From NCBI RefSeq assembly GCF_002754245.1, contig NZ_PEEX01000001.1:5126001-5190000 (forward strand): a DNA stretch of 64,000 nucleotides, read 5' to 3'. The notes beneath the pieces are model-generated. The model was not told the origin of the DNA, did no database searches, and saw only the letters and a list, made by a program, of their open reading frames with translations. The DNA comes from Chryseobacterium sp. 52. GTDB lineage: Bacteria; Bacteroidota; Bacteroidia; Flavobacteriales; Weeksellaceae. The translations under genes were made by a program, and so were the position numbers. Positions 37,286 to 46,163 of this stretch are shown in pieces. Every line of letters starts with the position of its first letter. Position 1 is the first letter of the stretch.

Positions 37286-38377
37286 ATGAGCCCAAAAAAC
37301 CATAAAGTACGAGTAGGAATTTCAATCGGTGATTTTAACGGCATTGGTCCGGAGATCATCATGAAGTCTCTGAAAGACAAAACCATTACGGACTTTTTCA
37401 CTCCGGTAATTTTTGGCTCGGGAAAGTTATTTACCTTCCAGAAAAACATTTTCAAACTGAATCTGAATTTCAACTATGTCAATGAAGCCTCACAGGCCCA
37501 GCCAGGAAAACTCAATATGGTGAACCTGACTAAGGATAATGTGAATGTAGAATTGGGAGTTCCAACAGAAGAATCTACCAAGATGGCTATTGAATCTCTG
37601 GAACTTGCTACTGAAGCCTTAATGAAAGGGGATATCGACGTACTTGTCACCGCTCCTATCAATAAGGATGAAATGGTAAAAATGGGCTTTAAACATGCCG
37701 GACATACTGGATATTTTGAAGAAAAGTTCAGCAAAAAAGGACTGATGTTCTTGGTTACAGAAGACCTTAAAGTGGCAGTTTCTACACATCACATCCCTAT
37801 TGCCAATGTTGCTGAAAATATTTCCAAAGAAAAAATTAAAAAGCAGATCAGAGCTCTAAACCAGACCTTAATTGAAGATTTCTGTGTTCAGAGACCTAAA
37901 ATTGCGGTATTGGGACTGAACCCACATGCCGGAGACGGCGGAGTGATCGGAAAAGAAGAAATTGAGATCATCCAACCGGCAATTAAAGAACTTTCAGATA
38001 ACGGAACTCTGGCTTTCGGACCTTATCCGGCAGACAGTTTCTTCCAGCCAAGTAAATATAGAAATTTTGATGCTGTTTTAGCGATGTATCACGATCAGGG
38101 GCTGGCTCCGTTTAAAACTTTAGCTTATGAAGAAGGCGTGAATTACACTGCCGGACTTCCCTTTATCAGAACTTCACCGGACCACGGAGTCGCTTATGAT
38201 ATTGCAGGAAAAAACATTGCGGATGAGCAGAGTTTTACAGAAGCAATCTTCACCGCTATTAAAATTTTTAAAAACAGAAGTGAATATAATGATCTGATGA
38301 CCAACCGGATGCAGCCAAGAAAAACAACTGTAGACAACGGAGTAGACGAGGATCTGCCAGATGAAAATGAAGCATAA
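37286..38377 (+). CDS. pdxA: 4-hydroxythreonine-4-phosphate dehydrogenase PdxA
   Basis: A 363-residue enzyme of pyridoxal 5'-phosphate synthesis. The N-terminal VGISIGDFNGIGPEI, the metal-ligand segments KHAGHTGYFEEKF (about 134-146) and MYHDQGLAPFKTL (about 268-280), and the C-terminal RTSPDHGVAYDIAGK are all characteristic. It is longer than the E. coli protein by an acidic C-terminal tail (DNGVDEDLPDENEA). Confidence 0.95.
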   Translation: MSPKNHKVRVGISIGDFNGIGPEIIMKSLKDKTITDFFTPVIFGSGKLFTFQKNIFKLNLNFNYVNEASQAQPGKLNMVNLTKDNVNVELGVPTEESTKMAIESLELATEALMKGDIDVLVTAPINKDEMVKMGFKHAGHTGYFEEKFSKKGLMFLVTEDLKVAVSTHHIPIANVAENISKEKIKKQIRALNQTLIEDFCVQRPKIAVLGLNPHAGDGGVIGKEEIEIIQPAIKELSDNGTLAFGPYPADSFFQPSKYRNFDAVLAMYHDQGLAPFKTLAYEEGVNYTAGLPFIRTSPDHGVAYDIAGKNIADEQSFTEAIFTAIKIFKNRSEYNDLMTNRMQPRKTTVDNGVDEDLPDENEA

Positions 38378-38418
38378 TCTGTTAAAACAAATTTTAAATT
38401 AATTTGTTAGGGATTTTA

Positions 38419-38449
38419 TTTGTTATTATAAAAAAATTGCATATTTTTG
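38419..38449 (+). promoter_or_regulatory. Promoter of the DUF177-rpmF operon
   Basis: TTTG (38419-38422), 19-base spacer, TATTTTTG (38442-38449). The start codon at 38462 leaves a leader of only about five to eight bases. A nominal in-frame ATG at 38447 falls inside the promoter and cannot be used. Confidence 0.8.
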
Positions 38450-38461
38450 CACACTCATTTT

Positions 38462-38992
38462 ATGGACAAGTTAAGAAACTATGACGTAAGCTTTTCCGGA
38501 CTTAAAAACGGAAAACATCAGTTCAAATTTGAGATAGATAAAACGTTCTTTCAATTATTTGACACTGAACAGGAATTTACAAATCCTAAAATAACAGCAG
38601 ATGCTTTTCTTGAAAAGCACACTACATTTTTAGAATTTGAGATCAAAGTACAAGGAACTGTGGCGCTCGTTTGTGATATCACAAATGATGAGTTTGACTA
38701 TCCTATAGAAAACGAGATCAGAATTTTGGTGAATTTTGGTGAAGAATATGACGACAGCAATGAAGACGTCATTACGATTCCTACTTCAGATCACGCATTC
38801 AATGTGGCACAGCTGGTTTATGAAAACGTAACACTTTCTATACCTATGAAAAAAGTGTCACCGAATATAAGCGATGAAGATCTTGAAACCCTAAACAAGT
38901 TCAGTCCAAAAGATATTGAGGAACCGGAAGAAGAAGAACATAAGAGCGACCCGAGATGGGACGCGCTGAGAAAATTAAAAGACAATAATTAA
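38462..38992 (+). CDS. YceD/DUF177 family protein
   Basis: A 176-residue acidic protein starting MDKLRNYDVSFSGLKNGKHQ. The YceD/DUF177 core contains the segment GTVALVCDITNDEFDYPIENEI (about 66-87). The invariant cysteine pair found in many members is reduced to one Cys here. Relatives are linked to 23S rRNA or ribosome assembly and are very often directly upstream of rpmF, as here (67 bases). Confidence 0.88.
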   Translation: MDKLRNYDVSFSGLKNGKHQFKFEIDKTFFQLFDTEQEFTNPKITADAFLEKHTTFLEFEIKVQGTVALVCDITNDEFDYPIENEIRILVNFGEEYDDSNEDVITIPTSDHAFNVAQLVYENVTLSIPMKKVSPNISDEDLETLNKFSPKDIEEPEEEEHKSDPRWDALRKLKDNN

Positions 38993-39010
38993 ATAAAATA
39001 ATTTAAATAT

Positions 39011-39038
39011 GATGAGATGATGAATCTCATCGCTCATC
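39011..39038 (+). promoter_or_regulatory. Candidate hairpin in the rpmF leader
   Basis: GATGAGA (39011-39017) can pair with TCTCATC (39025-39031); the same GATGAG can instead pair with CTCATC at 39033-39038. Two exclusive hairpins 20 bases before the rpmF ATG could allow regulation of L32 translation. Speculative. Confidence 0.3.
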
Positions 39039-39058
39039 AATTAAAAAAGTTATTCAAA

Positions 39059-39262
39059 ATGGCACATCCTAAGAGAAGACAGTCGTCCACAAGAAGAGAT
39101 AAGAGAAGAACTCATTATAAAGCAGTAGTTCCTCAATTAGCGAAAGATGCAACAACTGGTGAACTTCACCTTTACCACAGAGCTCACTGGCATGAAGGAA
39201 AACTTTATTACAGAGGTAAAGTAGTATTGGAAAAAGAAGTAGCAACTACAGAAGAAAACTAA
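39059..39262 (+). CDS. rpmF: 50S ribosomal protein L32
   Basis: A 67-residue basic protein starting [19 protein letters not shown], the classic L32 N-terminus, with [12 protein letters not shown] in the middle. The in-frame extension to 39017 is rejected because of that conserved start. The zinc-binding cysteines of some L32 proteins are absent, as in other C-minus forms. It follows the DUF177 gene and ends in a strong terminator. Confidence 0.96.
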   Translation: MAHPKRRQSSTRRDKRRTHYKAVVPQLAKDATTGELHLYHRAHWHEGKLYYRGKVVLEKEVATTEEN

Positions 39263-39297
39263 GAGTCGCTTTTCACTGAAAAGCCTCATTTTAATAC

Positions 39298-39335
39298 AAA
39301 AACCGCTCGATTTTGATAAAAACGAGCGGTTTTTT
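39298..39335 (+). terminator. Terminator of the DUF177-rpmF operon
   Basis: A 12-bp stem (AAAAACCGCTCG/CGAGCGGTTTTT) with a T run; the GC-rich core makes it one of the strongest in the window. Confidence 0.9.
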
Positions 39336-39365
39336 GTTGTTTTTTATGTTTTTTTGGTATCTTTG
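39333..39365 (+). promoter_or_regulatory. accB-accC promoter
   Basis: TTTG at 39333-39336 (spacer 21) or TTG at 39337-39339 (spacer 18), with TATCTTTG at 39358-39365, 23 bases before the accB start. Confidence 0.65.
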
Positions 39366-39388
39366 AGCCAAAATCAAATATCAAATTT

Positions 39389-39871
39389 ATGGACATTAAA
39401 GACATACAGAATCTTATCAAGTTTGTATCTAAGGCTGAAGTTTCAGAAGTAAAATATAAAACTAAAGATTTCGAAATCACTATTAAAACTCCATTAGCTG
39501 GTAGCGATGCGGTTTATGCTCAACCAGCAGTTTACCATACTGCTCCTCAGGCTGTAGCAGCTCCTGCTCAGGCAGCGGCTCCAGCGGCAGCTCCTGCTGA
39601 AAAAGCTGAAGCGGCATCTGATGACAGCAAATATGTGGTGATCAAATCTCCAATGATCGGTACTTTCTACAGAAAGCCATCTCCGGATAAAGACGTATTT
39701 GTAAACGTAGGTGACGAAGTTTCTATAGGAAAAGTAGTGTGTGTAATTGAAGCAATGAAGTTATTCAACCAGATCGATTCTGAGATCAGCGGAAAAATCG
39801 TTAAGATTTTAGTAGACGATGCTACGCCTGTAGAATACGATCAGCCTTTATTCTTAGTAGACCCATCTTAA
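39389..39871 (+). CDS. accB: Biotin carboxyl carrier protein of acetyl-CoA carboxylase
   Basis: A 160-residue protein. An N-terminal domain (about 1-40) and a flexible Ala/Pro linker (about 48-80) precede the C-terminal biotinyl domain (about 84-160). The biotinylated Lys124 is in EAMKLFN. It carries CO2 between biotin carboxylase and the carboxyltransferase in fatty acid synthesis. accC follows 93 bases downstream in the same operon. Confidence 0.96.
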   Translation: MDIKDIQNLIKFVSKAEVSEVKYKTKDFEITIKTPLAGSDAVYAQPAVYHTAPQAVAAPAQAAAPAAAPAEKAEAASDDSKYVVIKSPMIGTFYRKPSPDKDVFVNVGDEVSIGKVVCVIEAMKLFNQIDSEISGKIVKILVDDATPVEYDQPLFLVDPS

Positions 39872-39964
39872 GGAATTTTAGATTAAAGATTATCAGTTTT
39901 AGATGATGATTTTCATTTAAAATTAATTTAAAATTCAAAATTTAAATTTTAAAATTTCTAAGAG

Positions 39965-41320
39965 ATGTTCAAAAAAATATTAATAGCCAACCGTGGCGAA
40001 ATTGCAATGCGTATTTTACGTACCTGCAAAGAAATGGGGATCAAAACCGTTGCTGTTTACTCTACTGCAGACAAAGACAGCCTTCACGTAAGATTTGCTG
40101 ATGAAGCAGTCTGCATCGGTCCTCCTATGAGCAAAGACTCATATCTTAAAGTCCCTAATATCATTGCAGCAGCAGAGATTACCAATGCTGACGCAATCCA
40201 CCCAGGATATGGATTCCTTTCTGAAAATGCTAATTTCTCCAGAATCTGCCAGAAAAACAACATCAAGTTTATTGGTGCTTCTCCTGAACAGATTGAAAAA
40301 ATGGGTGATAAAGCCAATGCCAAAGCAACGATGAAGGCTGCTGGGGTACCATGTGTACCTGGTTCTGACGGTCTGATTGAATCTTATGAGCACGCGGTAA
40401 AAGTAGCTGAAGAAACAGGATATCCTGTCATGATTAAAGCTACTGCAGGTGGTGGTGGAAAAGGGATGAGAGCTGTATGGAAAGCCGAAGACCTTAAAGA
40501 CCTTTGGGAATCTGCAATTCAGGAAGCTGTGGCTGCCTTCGGAAACGGAGGGATGTACATGGAAAAACTGATTGAAGAGCCTAGACATATTGAGATTCAG
40601 GTTGCCGGCGACCAATATGGTAAAGCCTGTCACCTTTCTGAAAGAGACTGTTCTGTACAGAGAAGAAACCAGAAGCTGACCGAAGAAACTCCTTCTCCGT
40701 TCATGACTGACGAACTTCGTGAGAAAATGGGTGATGCCGCTGTAAAAGCTGCTGAATTCATTGGATATGAAGGGGTAGGAACCATTGAATTCCTTGTAGA
40801 CAAGCACAGAAATTTCTATTTCATGGAAATGAATACAAGAATCCAGGTAGAGCACCCTATTACTGAACAGGTAATTGATTATGACCTGATCAGAGAACAG
40901 ATTCTTCTTGCAGCAGGAACTCCTATCTCAGGAATCAACTACTACCCGAAATTACACTCTATTGAATGTAGAATCAATGCTGAAGATCCTTACGCAGACT
41001 TCAGACCATCTCCGGGAAAAATTACAGGATTAAACATTCCTGGCGGACACGGAATCAGAGTAGATACTCACGTTTATTCAGGATATTCTATTCCTTCTAA
41101 CTATGACTCAATGATCGCTAAGCTTATCACAACGGCTCAGACCCGTGAAGAAGCTATTGCTAAAATGAGACGCGCCCTGGAGGAATTCTATATTGAAGGA
41201 GTAAAAACAACCATTCCTTTCCACAGACAACTGATGGATAATGAAGATTATCTGGCTGGAAACTATACTACAAAATTCATGGAGGATTTTGTAATGGATA
41301 GAAAATATGATAATCACTAA
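39965..41320 (+). CDS. accC: Biotin carboxylase of acetyl-CoA carboxylase
   Basis: A 451-residue ATP-grasp enzyme that carboxylates biotin on AccB. It has the N-terminal [16 protein letters not shown], the glycine-rich ATP lid [13 protein letters not shown] (about 159-171), the catalytic segment [13 protein letters not shown] and [14 protein letters not shown] (about 286-299). The carboxyltransferase genes accA and accD are elsewhere. A terminator follows. Confidence 0.97.
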   Translation: MFKKILIANRGEIAMRILRTCKEMGIKTVAVYSTADKDSLHVRFADEAVCIGPPMSKDSYLKVPNIIAAAEITNADAIHPGYGFLSENANFSRICQKNNIKFIGASPEQIEKMGDKANAKATMKAAGVPCVPGSDGLIESYEHAVKVAEETGYPVMIKATAGGGGKGMRAVWKAEDLKDLWESAIQEAVAAFGNGGMYMEKLIEEPRHIEIQVAGDQYGKACHLSERDCSVQRRNQKLTEETPSPFMTDELREKMGDAAVKAAEFIGYEGVGTIEFLVDKHRNFYFMEMNTRIQVEHPITEQVIDYDLIREQILLAAGTPISGINYYPKLHSIECRINAEDPYADFRPSPGKITGLNIPGGHGIRVDTHVYSGYSIPSNYDSMIAKLITTAQTREEAIAKMRRALEEFYIEGVKTTIPFHRQLMDNEDYLAGNYTTKFMEDFVMDRKYDNH

Positions 41321-41341
41321 GATTATTTACATATCAACTTT

Positions 41342-41369
41342 AAACTGTCTCTTTTGAGGCAGTTTTTTT
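41342..41369 (+). terminator. Terminator of accB-accC
   Basis: Stem AAACTGTCTC/GAGGCAGTTT (one mismatch), TTTT loop and eight T. Confidence 0.8.
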
Positions 41370-41506
41370 TATTTTATATTCTTCATTTTCTTTCAAAGAT
41401 CTACTTCCGTTCTTGCCTGACCCCTTCCAATCCCTTTGCCCATCGAAAGTTCATATGTAGTTAATATTAAAATATATAAACGTTTGATTTCCAACAATCC
41501 ACCAAC

Positions 41507-41520
41507 CTAACACTTGTTAG
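41507..41520. promoter_or_regulatory. Palindromic candidate operator upstream of hcp
   Basis: CTAACA-CT-TGTTAG is a 6-bp inverted repeat with a two-base centre, 65 bases upstream of the hcp -7 element. Its size suits a dimeric regulator. No regulator gene is adjacent. Confidence 0.35.
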
Positions 41521-41564
41521 TCGCAGAATTACGACACTTTTCTAAATTTCTTTATTTTTTCTTT

Positions 41565-41592
41565 TTTGATACTATAATTACTTCTATTTTTG
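41565..41592 (+). promoter_or_regulatory. Candidate promoter of hcp
   Basis: TTTG (41565-41568) and TATTTTTG (41585-41592) with a 16-base spacer, shorter than usual, and a predicted leader of about 45 bases. Confidence 0.5.
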
Positions 41593-41644
41593 GTGACATA
41601 AGATTACAAATTACATCATATTAACCATTAAAAAATTACTAATC

Positions 41645-42052
41645 ATGGCAGAAAAAAACTCAAGAGGAATTTTAAAATTCAACGGCGGCGAAGGACAGAA
41701 GTTATTAAAACTTAACTACAGTGTATCCCGTTCTACAGACGTATCAGGAAGAGTAGCATCAGATCCTTCTAATGCACTTATCAAAATCACAGTAGAAGCT
41801 ACAGAAAAATCAGACATTCTGGAAAGTCTTCTTAACGGAAAATACAAGCCTACAACAGGAGAAATCACTTTCAACAAATCTCACGAAGAAGGAACATTAA
41901 CTACTTTGAAGTGGGAGAACGGATATGTGATCCAGCACGAAATAGATTTCGATGCAGTAGATGAAAACAGTATGTACATCAGCTTTATAGTAAGCGCAGA
42001 GCATATTGACCTTGGGAACTCTTCTTACAAAGCAGAATGGCCAACTTCTTAA
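41645..42052 (+). CDS. tssD: Type VI secretion tube protein Hcp (TssD)
   Basis: A 135-residue protein of the Bacteroidota TssD type, starting MAEKNSRGILKFNGGEGQKLLKLNYS. It has no signal peptide and a beta-rich pattern (FNKSHEEGTLTTLKWENGYVIQHEIDFD). Hcp hexamers stack into the inner tube that is shot into target cells. It has its own promoter and a terminator before vgrG, consistent with high expression relative to the other genes. No sheath (tssB/tssC) genes are present. Confidence 0.9.
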   Translation: MAEKNSRGILKFNGGEGQKLLKLNYSVSRSTDVSGRVASDPSNALIKITVEATEKSDILESLLNGKYKPTTGEITFNKSHEEGTLTTLKWENGYVIQHEIDFDAVDENSMYISFIVSAEHIDLGNSSYKAEWPTS

Positions 42053-42082
42053 GAATGTAATTCCTACATCAAGAAAAAAAAC

Positions 42083-42130
42083 AGACAGAATGGTACACCC
42101 GGCGCAAGGGATGCTGTTCTGTCTTTTTTG
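42083..42130 (+). terminator. Terminator (partial attenuator) after hcp
   Basis: Outer stem AGACAGAA/TTCTGTCT around a 26-base loop, followed by six T. It would separate abundant hcp mRNA from lower-level read-through into vgrG. Confidence 0.65.
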
Positions 42131-42223
42131 ACTGTACCTATTTCTTTTTCAATAAAGAAATCATGTAAGAGGATATAGGATTTATATTTTCAGTTTTAAG
42201 TTTACACCAAAACAATACTAATC

Positions 42224-44140
42224 ATGGAAGAAAGCAGCAATTTTTCATTCCGTCCCAATCATTACAAAGCTCCTGATAATGCAGATAAAATTTCTGTAAA
42301 CCATATTCCGGGGATCAACCGCGTGGTAAAACTGGATATTGTGATTGAAGGAAAATCCGTCAGTCACTTTAAACATTTCCGTTTACAGCAAAGTGCCCGG
42401 CGACATCATCATTTCGAGCTCATACTCGCCCACGACTCTTTGGGGGCCACGCAGAATCATAATCTTGAAGAAGCCCGTCAGTTTTTAGGCAAACGGATAA
42501 CAGTCGTCTTTAAATATAAGGACTATGAAAATGAAAGTCCTGAGAGAACTTTTGTGGGCGTTATTACCAAAGCTGCATTCAGTCAGGAAAAAATGAGTCT
42601 CGGCAATATTGTACTGAAAGGTGAAAGCCCGACTATCCTGATGGACTCAGCTCCTCACACCCAGAGCTTCGGAGGAACCCAGGCTGTGAATACAGGAATC
42701 ATTGCAGATAAAATTATTAAGGAAGCCTTAGGCTCGGCTAAATTTGACTTTAGAGTTGACACTCAAAATAAAAGCTACATCAACTACAGCTCACAGTATA
42801 ATGAAACCCATTATAATTTTCTTTCGAGAACGGCTGAAGCGTATGGTGAACAGTTTTATTATGACGGTGAGATCCTCCATTTCGGAAAGCTTCCCCCCTC
42901 AGAAAAACCTGTCCGTCTCATTTACGGCAGCAATGTAAGCGATGTTCAGGTAGAACTGAAAGCAATACATACCAAACCCGAATATTTTGGATATAACAGC
43001 AGCAGCCATACTAAAATGGCAGGCTCTGAAAATAATATCAGACACTTAGGCGAAATTCCGGCTAAGGCTTATGAATTGAATAACAACATTTTCAAAACCC
43101 GCTCACTCTCCCCTGCTCCAGTGAATGCTAATATGTTTATGGACGTTGATGATTCACAAAAAAGTGCAGCAGGAAGTGCCGCTGTAGAAGTTTTTACCGT
43201 TTCAGGGAATACTACAGTTCCGTTTCTGTATCCGGGATGTTCTGCAGATATTGAAATGCGGAAACCCGATACCAGTGAGACCTCTTATTTTACAAGATTA
43301 ACGGTTACAGAGGTTGTTCATGAAGTAAATGCCAGAGGATATTATACAGGAAGCTTCGAGGCTATGGCCGAAGGAACCGGATTTATGCCTAAACCCGATT
43401 TCACAATCCCTAGCGCAGAACCACAGGTCGCTACGGTTATTTCCAATACAGACCCTATGAATCAGGGACGTATACAGGTACAGTTTGACTGGCAAAGAAA
43501 TCCTGATACTACTCATTTTATCCGAATGATGAGTCCTGATGCGGGAGGAACGGATGCCATTACCCAAAACCGGGGATTTGTAGCTATTCCTGAAGTTGGG
43601 GATCAGGTTATGGTAGGTTTTGAATACCATCATCCTGATTTTCCTTTTGCAATGGGAGGAATGTTTCATGGGCAGGTAGCTTTAGGAGGTCAGCTCAACA
43701 ACCATATTAAATCGATACAGACCAGAAGCGGCAATAAAATTATCTTTAATGATCAGGAAGGAAGTATTTTCATAGAGGACCCAAGTGGTAACACCTATTT
43801 AATGGATGGAAAAGGAAATATTACCGTTAATGCTCCAAAGAATATGACGTTCACTGCCGGAGAAAATGTACAGATTAATGCAGGGCGCAACATTATTGCT
43901 TCCGCACAGAGAAACATCAATATTATGGCTGGCGAAGATATCACCGAAACAGCAAACGATGATTACAACCTTACAGCCAGCAACATTATTGAAACGGCAG
44001 AAGCAGGGAGAAGTTCCAGAGCAAAGAACATCACTGAAAACATGGAAGCCGGTTCATACATCAGCACGAAAGATGCTATCAATGTGGAAAGTGCCAAAGA
44101 AGTCAATATCAATAGTGGCAAACAGGTAAAAATGCAGTAA
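42224..44140 (+). CDS. vgrG: Type VI secretion spike protein VgrG (TssI)
   Basis: A 638-residue spike protein. The gp27-like part (about 30-390) is followed by the gp5 OB-fold domain (about 395-490), identified by TDPMNQGRIQVQFDWQ and GFVAIPEVGDQVMVGFEY. A C-terminal beta-helix (about 505-638) has repeated NITVNAPKN/NIIASAQRN-type strands. A trimer sits on the Hcp tube and is capped by PAAR-like proteins. There is no fused effector domain, so cargo is likely delivered by the DUF4280-type protein at 47455. Confidence 0.94.
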   Translation: MEESSNFSFRPNHYKAPDNADKISVNHIPGINRVVKLDIVIEGKSVSHFKHFRLQQSARRHHHFELILAHDSLGATQNHNLEEARQFLGKRITVVFKYKDYENESPERTFVGVITKAAFSQEKMSLGNIVLKGESPTILMDSAPHTQSFGGTQAVNTGIIADKIIKEALGSAKFDFRVDTQNKSYINYSSQYNETHYNFLSRTAEAYGEQFYYDGEILHFGKLPPSEKPVRLIYGSNVSDVQVELKAIHTKPEYFGYNSSSHTKMAGSENNIRHLGEIPAKAYELNNNIFKTRSLSPAPVNANMFMDVDDSQKSAAGSAAVEVFTVSGNTTVPFLYPGCSADIEMRKPDTSETSYFTRLTVTEVVHEVNARGYYTGSFEAMAEGTGFMPKPDFTIPSAEPQVATVISNTDPMNQGRIQVQFDWQRNPDTTHFIRMMSPDAGGTDAITQNRGFVAIPEVGDQVMVGFEYHHPDFPFAMGGMFHGQVALGGQLNNHIKSIQTRSGNKIIFNDQEGSIFIEDPSGNTYLMDGKGNITVNAPKNMTFTAGENVQINAGRNIIASAQRNINIMAGEDITETANDDYNLTASNIIETAEAGRSSRAKNITENMEAGSYISTKDAINVESAKEVNINSGKQVKMQ

Positions 44141-44155
44141 AATGGTACCCGTGAA

Positions 44156-44704
44156 ATGCTAAAAGTTTTAAAATACGCTTTTATATCAGGAATTGCCTGG
44201 GTGATGATCCATTCCATTTATATCATTAATGATGGGTTAACCAACACAAAACAGAATGCTGATCTGGCAGTGGTACCGGGCAATAAAATTAATGAAGACG
44301 GTACTCTGTCTTCCAGACTTAAAGCAAGACTGGATGAGAGTTTAGAATTGTACAGAAAAAAACAGGTAAAAAAAATACTTGTAAGCGGAGGTCTGGGTAA
44401 AGAAGGATATTGGGAAGGAAATGAGATGAAGAAATATCTGATTGAAAATAAAATACCGTCTGAAAATATTATTACAGACAATTATGGAGATACTACTGAA
44501 AAAACAGTTATTAATTCAATAAAAATAGCTGATAGTTTGAAATATAAATCCATTATAACAGTCTCACAATATTATCATCAAACACGTATTAAGAAATTGT
44601 TTAAAGAGCATCATTTTGATCATGTCACCAGCTCAAGCCCTATATATTTTGAAATTAGAGACTTATACTCAATTTTCAGAGAATTTTTCGCCTATTATTT
44701 ATAA
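44156..44704 (+). CDS. SanA/ElyC/YdcF-like (DUF218) membrane-anchored protein
   Basis: A 182-residue protein with one N-terminal membrane helix (about 7-24) and a DUF218 domain. The core motifs are VVPGNKINEDGTLSSRLKARLDESLELYRK, the glycine segment ILVSGGLGKEG and SIITVSQYYHQTR. SanA and ElyC in E. coli support envelope integrity and peptidoglycan or lipid-carrier metabolism. It starts 15 bases after vgrG, inside the T6SS payload operon. A role in protecting the producer's wall is possible but unproven. Confidence 0.85.
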   Translation: MLKVLKYAFISGIAWVMIHSIYIINDGLTNTKQNADLAVVPGNKINEDGTLSSRLKARLDESLELYRKKQVKKILVSGGLGKEGYWEGNEMKKYLIENKIPSENIITDNYGDTTEKTVINSIKIADSLKYKSIITVSQYYHQTRIKKLFKEHHFDHVTSSSPIYFEIRDLYSIFREFFAYYL

Positions 44705-44757
44705 CATAAAGAAGGAATATCTTACCTAACCAATATGAAAATTTTATAATAACAATC

Positions 44758-46110
44758 ATGGAAGGAGGAAATATCATACGGAATGTCTTTGGGAAATCCT
44801 ATAAAGAAGCAGAACATATTATGAAAGATGCTTCCAAAGGTGCGCTGGATTTTAAATCACCGCAGGAAAATACCTTTTATGGCAAAAAAGGCGGTAAAAA
44901 ACTGGATGAATACCAAACTAAAAAGGACAATACTTTACTGGTGACCAAAGTGGAAGGCCCTTTTGATGACAACGGTCAGAAAATAAATAAGCCCAAAGAA
45001 GGAGAAAAGCACTGGTTTAAGGCAACATTCAACAGATCTGCAGCAAAAAATGAGTATAAAAAACTTTTATGGCAGTTAAAAATCAACGGACTTCCTATTC
45101 CTTTCTTTTTTGATTATTCATCCATTGAAGGAAATACACAGACTATACAGGTGAAGCTGCCATGCTACGATATGCGTGTTTACGCGTATTTCAAAAGCCC
45201 CATTGACAAAGTAAGTGTTGACGTAAAGATCAACAACCCGCTCCCTGCCTATATTGACAGGTTTAAAGTTAAAGGAAAAGACAGACAGGGAACTAACCTG
45301 GCAGATGATTTATGTTACGGTTTAGGGGTCTCCAATCAATATCCGTCGAGGTATACACTCCAGGATGTTGAAAGTAAAGGAATATGGATCAAAGCAGAAA
45401 TCAGAGACAAAACGAATGAGGAGTTATGGACAGGGTTTAAACGTATGGTCACAGATTTATTTTCAGTGGGAGAGCTGGAAACGGTTGCCCTGGACATGAT
45501 TGAAAAGTTTAAAAGAAATGAAGGTGGTGAATATACCAATCCTGTTTTGACGAAAAACGTACAGCAGCATCCATCAAGTCAAAGATTCTGTATAAGTATG
45601 GAAGATGAAATTGCCGACAGAATCAAAAAAAATCATGGAAGTATTGCTTCCATTGAAGATGATGAAATACATTTTACAGACAATGAAATAGGGAAATTTG
45701 GAAACAGAGGTTGGGGACATCCACAGTTTTCCACATTAAAAGATACATTTTTAGGAGGACTTACTATCTGTATGAATGATACCTGGGCGTATGAAGTGAA
45801 GCTAACAAGGTTTAACAAATCAGGTAATGGAAGCTATGATGCTACCTACAAGGTTACTTTATATGACCATTTTGGTCTCGATATGCCTGATATTGAAAAA
45901 AAATATTATTATCTCCTGGGATTCAGATATTGGTTTATTCTTCAGCATATCAGGGGTTATAAGCCTTTCATAACTAAAGTAGAGTTTGAAAAGACGTTTA
46001 CTGAAAGTATCTCTATTGGAAAAGCTGAAAGAGTTAATAAAAGAAGAGCTGAGAAAGAAAGAATGGATCATCTTAGAAATATGGGAAGAAGAAGACCCGG
46101 AGAATATTGA
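44758..46110 (+). CDS. DUF3289-like candidate T6SS effector
   Basis: A 450-residue protein without a signal peptide. The N-terminal half (about 58-170) resembles an Ig-like domain (LLVTKVEGPFDDNGQKIN then HWFKATFNRSAAKNEYK). The C-terminal part (about 319-425) resembles DUF3289: GHPQFSTLKDTF, LTICMNDTWAYEVKL, TLYDHFGLDMPDIEK and FRYWFILQHIRGYKPF. Conserved His, Asp and Trp make a catalytic role possible, but the activity is not known to me. The vgrG context supports a secreted cargo. The following lipoprotein gene may be its immunity protein. The DUF3289 match is from memory. Confidence 0.7.
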   Translation: MEGGNIIRNVFGKSYKEAEHIMKDASKGALDFKSPQENTFYGKKGGKKLDEYQTKKDNTLLVTKVEGPFDDNGQKINKPKEGEKHWFKATFNRSAAKNEYKKLLWQLKINGLPIPFFFDYSSIEGNTQTIQVKLPCYDMRVYAYFKSPIDKVSVDVKINNPLPAYIDRFKVKGKDRQGTNLADDLCYGLGVSNQYPSRYTLQDVESKGIWIKAEIRDKTNEELWTGFKRMVTDLFSVGELETVALDMIEKFKRNEGGEYTNPVLTKNVQQHPSSQRFCISMEDEIADRIKKNHGSIASIEDDEIHFTDNEIGKFGNRGWGHPQFSTLKDTFLGGLTICMNDTWAYEVKLTRFNKSGNGSYDATYKVTLYDHFGLDMPDIEKKYYYLLGFRYWFILQHIRGYKPFITKVEFEKTFTESISIGKAERVNKRRAEKERMDHLRNMGRRRPGEY

Positions 46111-46163
46111 TCGTAGATGATGATCATTAAAAATGAATAAATATCTATAATAAGTAAACAAAA

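Larger units (their letters stand above)
41321..41644. other. Intergenic region between accC and the T6SS island
   Basis: This 324-base stretch holds the accC terminator, a palindrome at 41507-41520 and a candidate promoter for the hcp gene. No coding frame is convincing. It marks the left border of the accessory region; I see no tRNA, integrase or direct repeat that would mark an insertion. Confidence 0.6.

Noticed and set aside
38447..38461. Upstream in-frame ATG for the DUF177 gene
   Set aside because: It lies inside the TATTTTTG promoter element; the ATG at 38462 is used.
39017..39058. N-terminal extension of L32
   Set aside because: The conserved L32 N-terminus MAHPKRRQ starts at 39059; the extension overlaps the leader hairpin.
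39298..39335. GC-rich inverted repeat after rpmF as a possible mobile-element end
   Set aside because: The T run and position right after an operon make an intrinsic terminator the plain explanation; no transposase is nearby.
40139..40855. 238-codon minus-strand frame within accC
   Set aside because: It lies entirely antisense to a well conserved housekeeping gene, and its composition follows the opposite strand.
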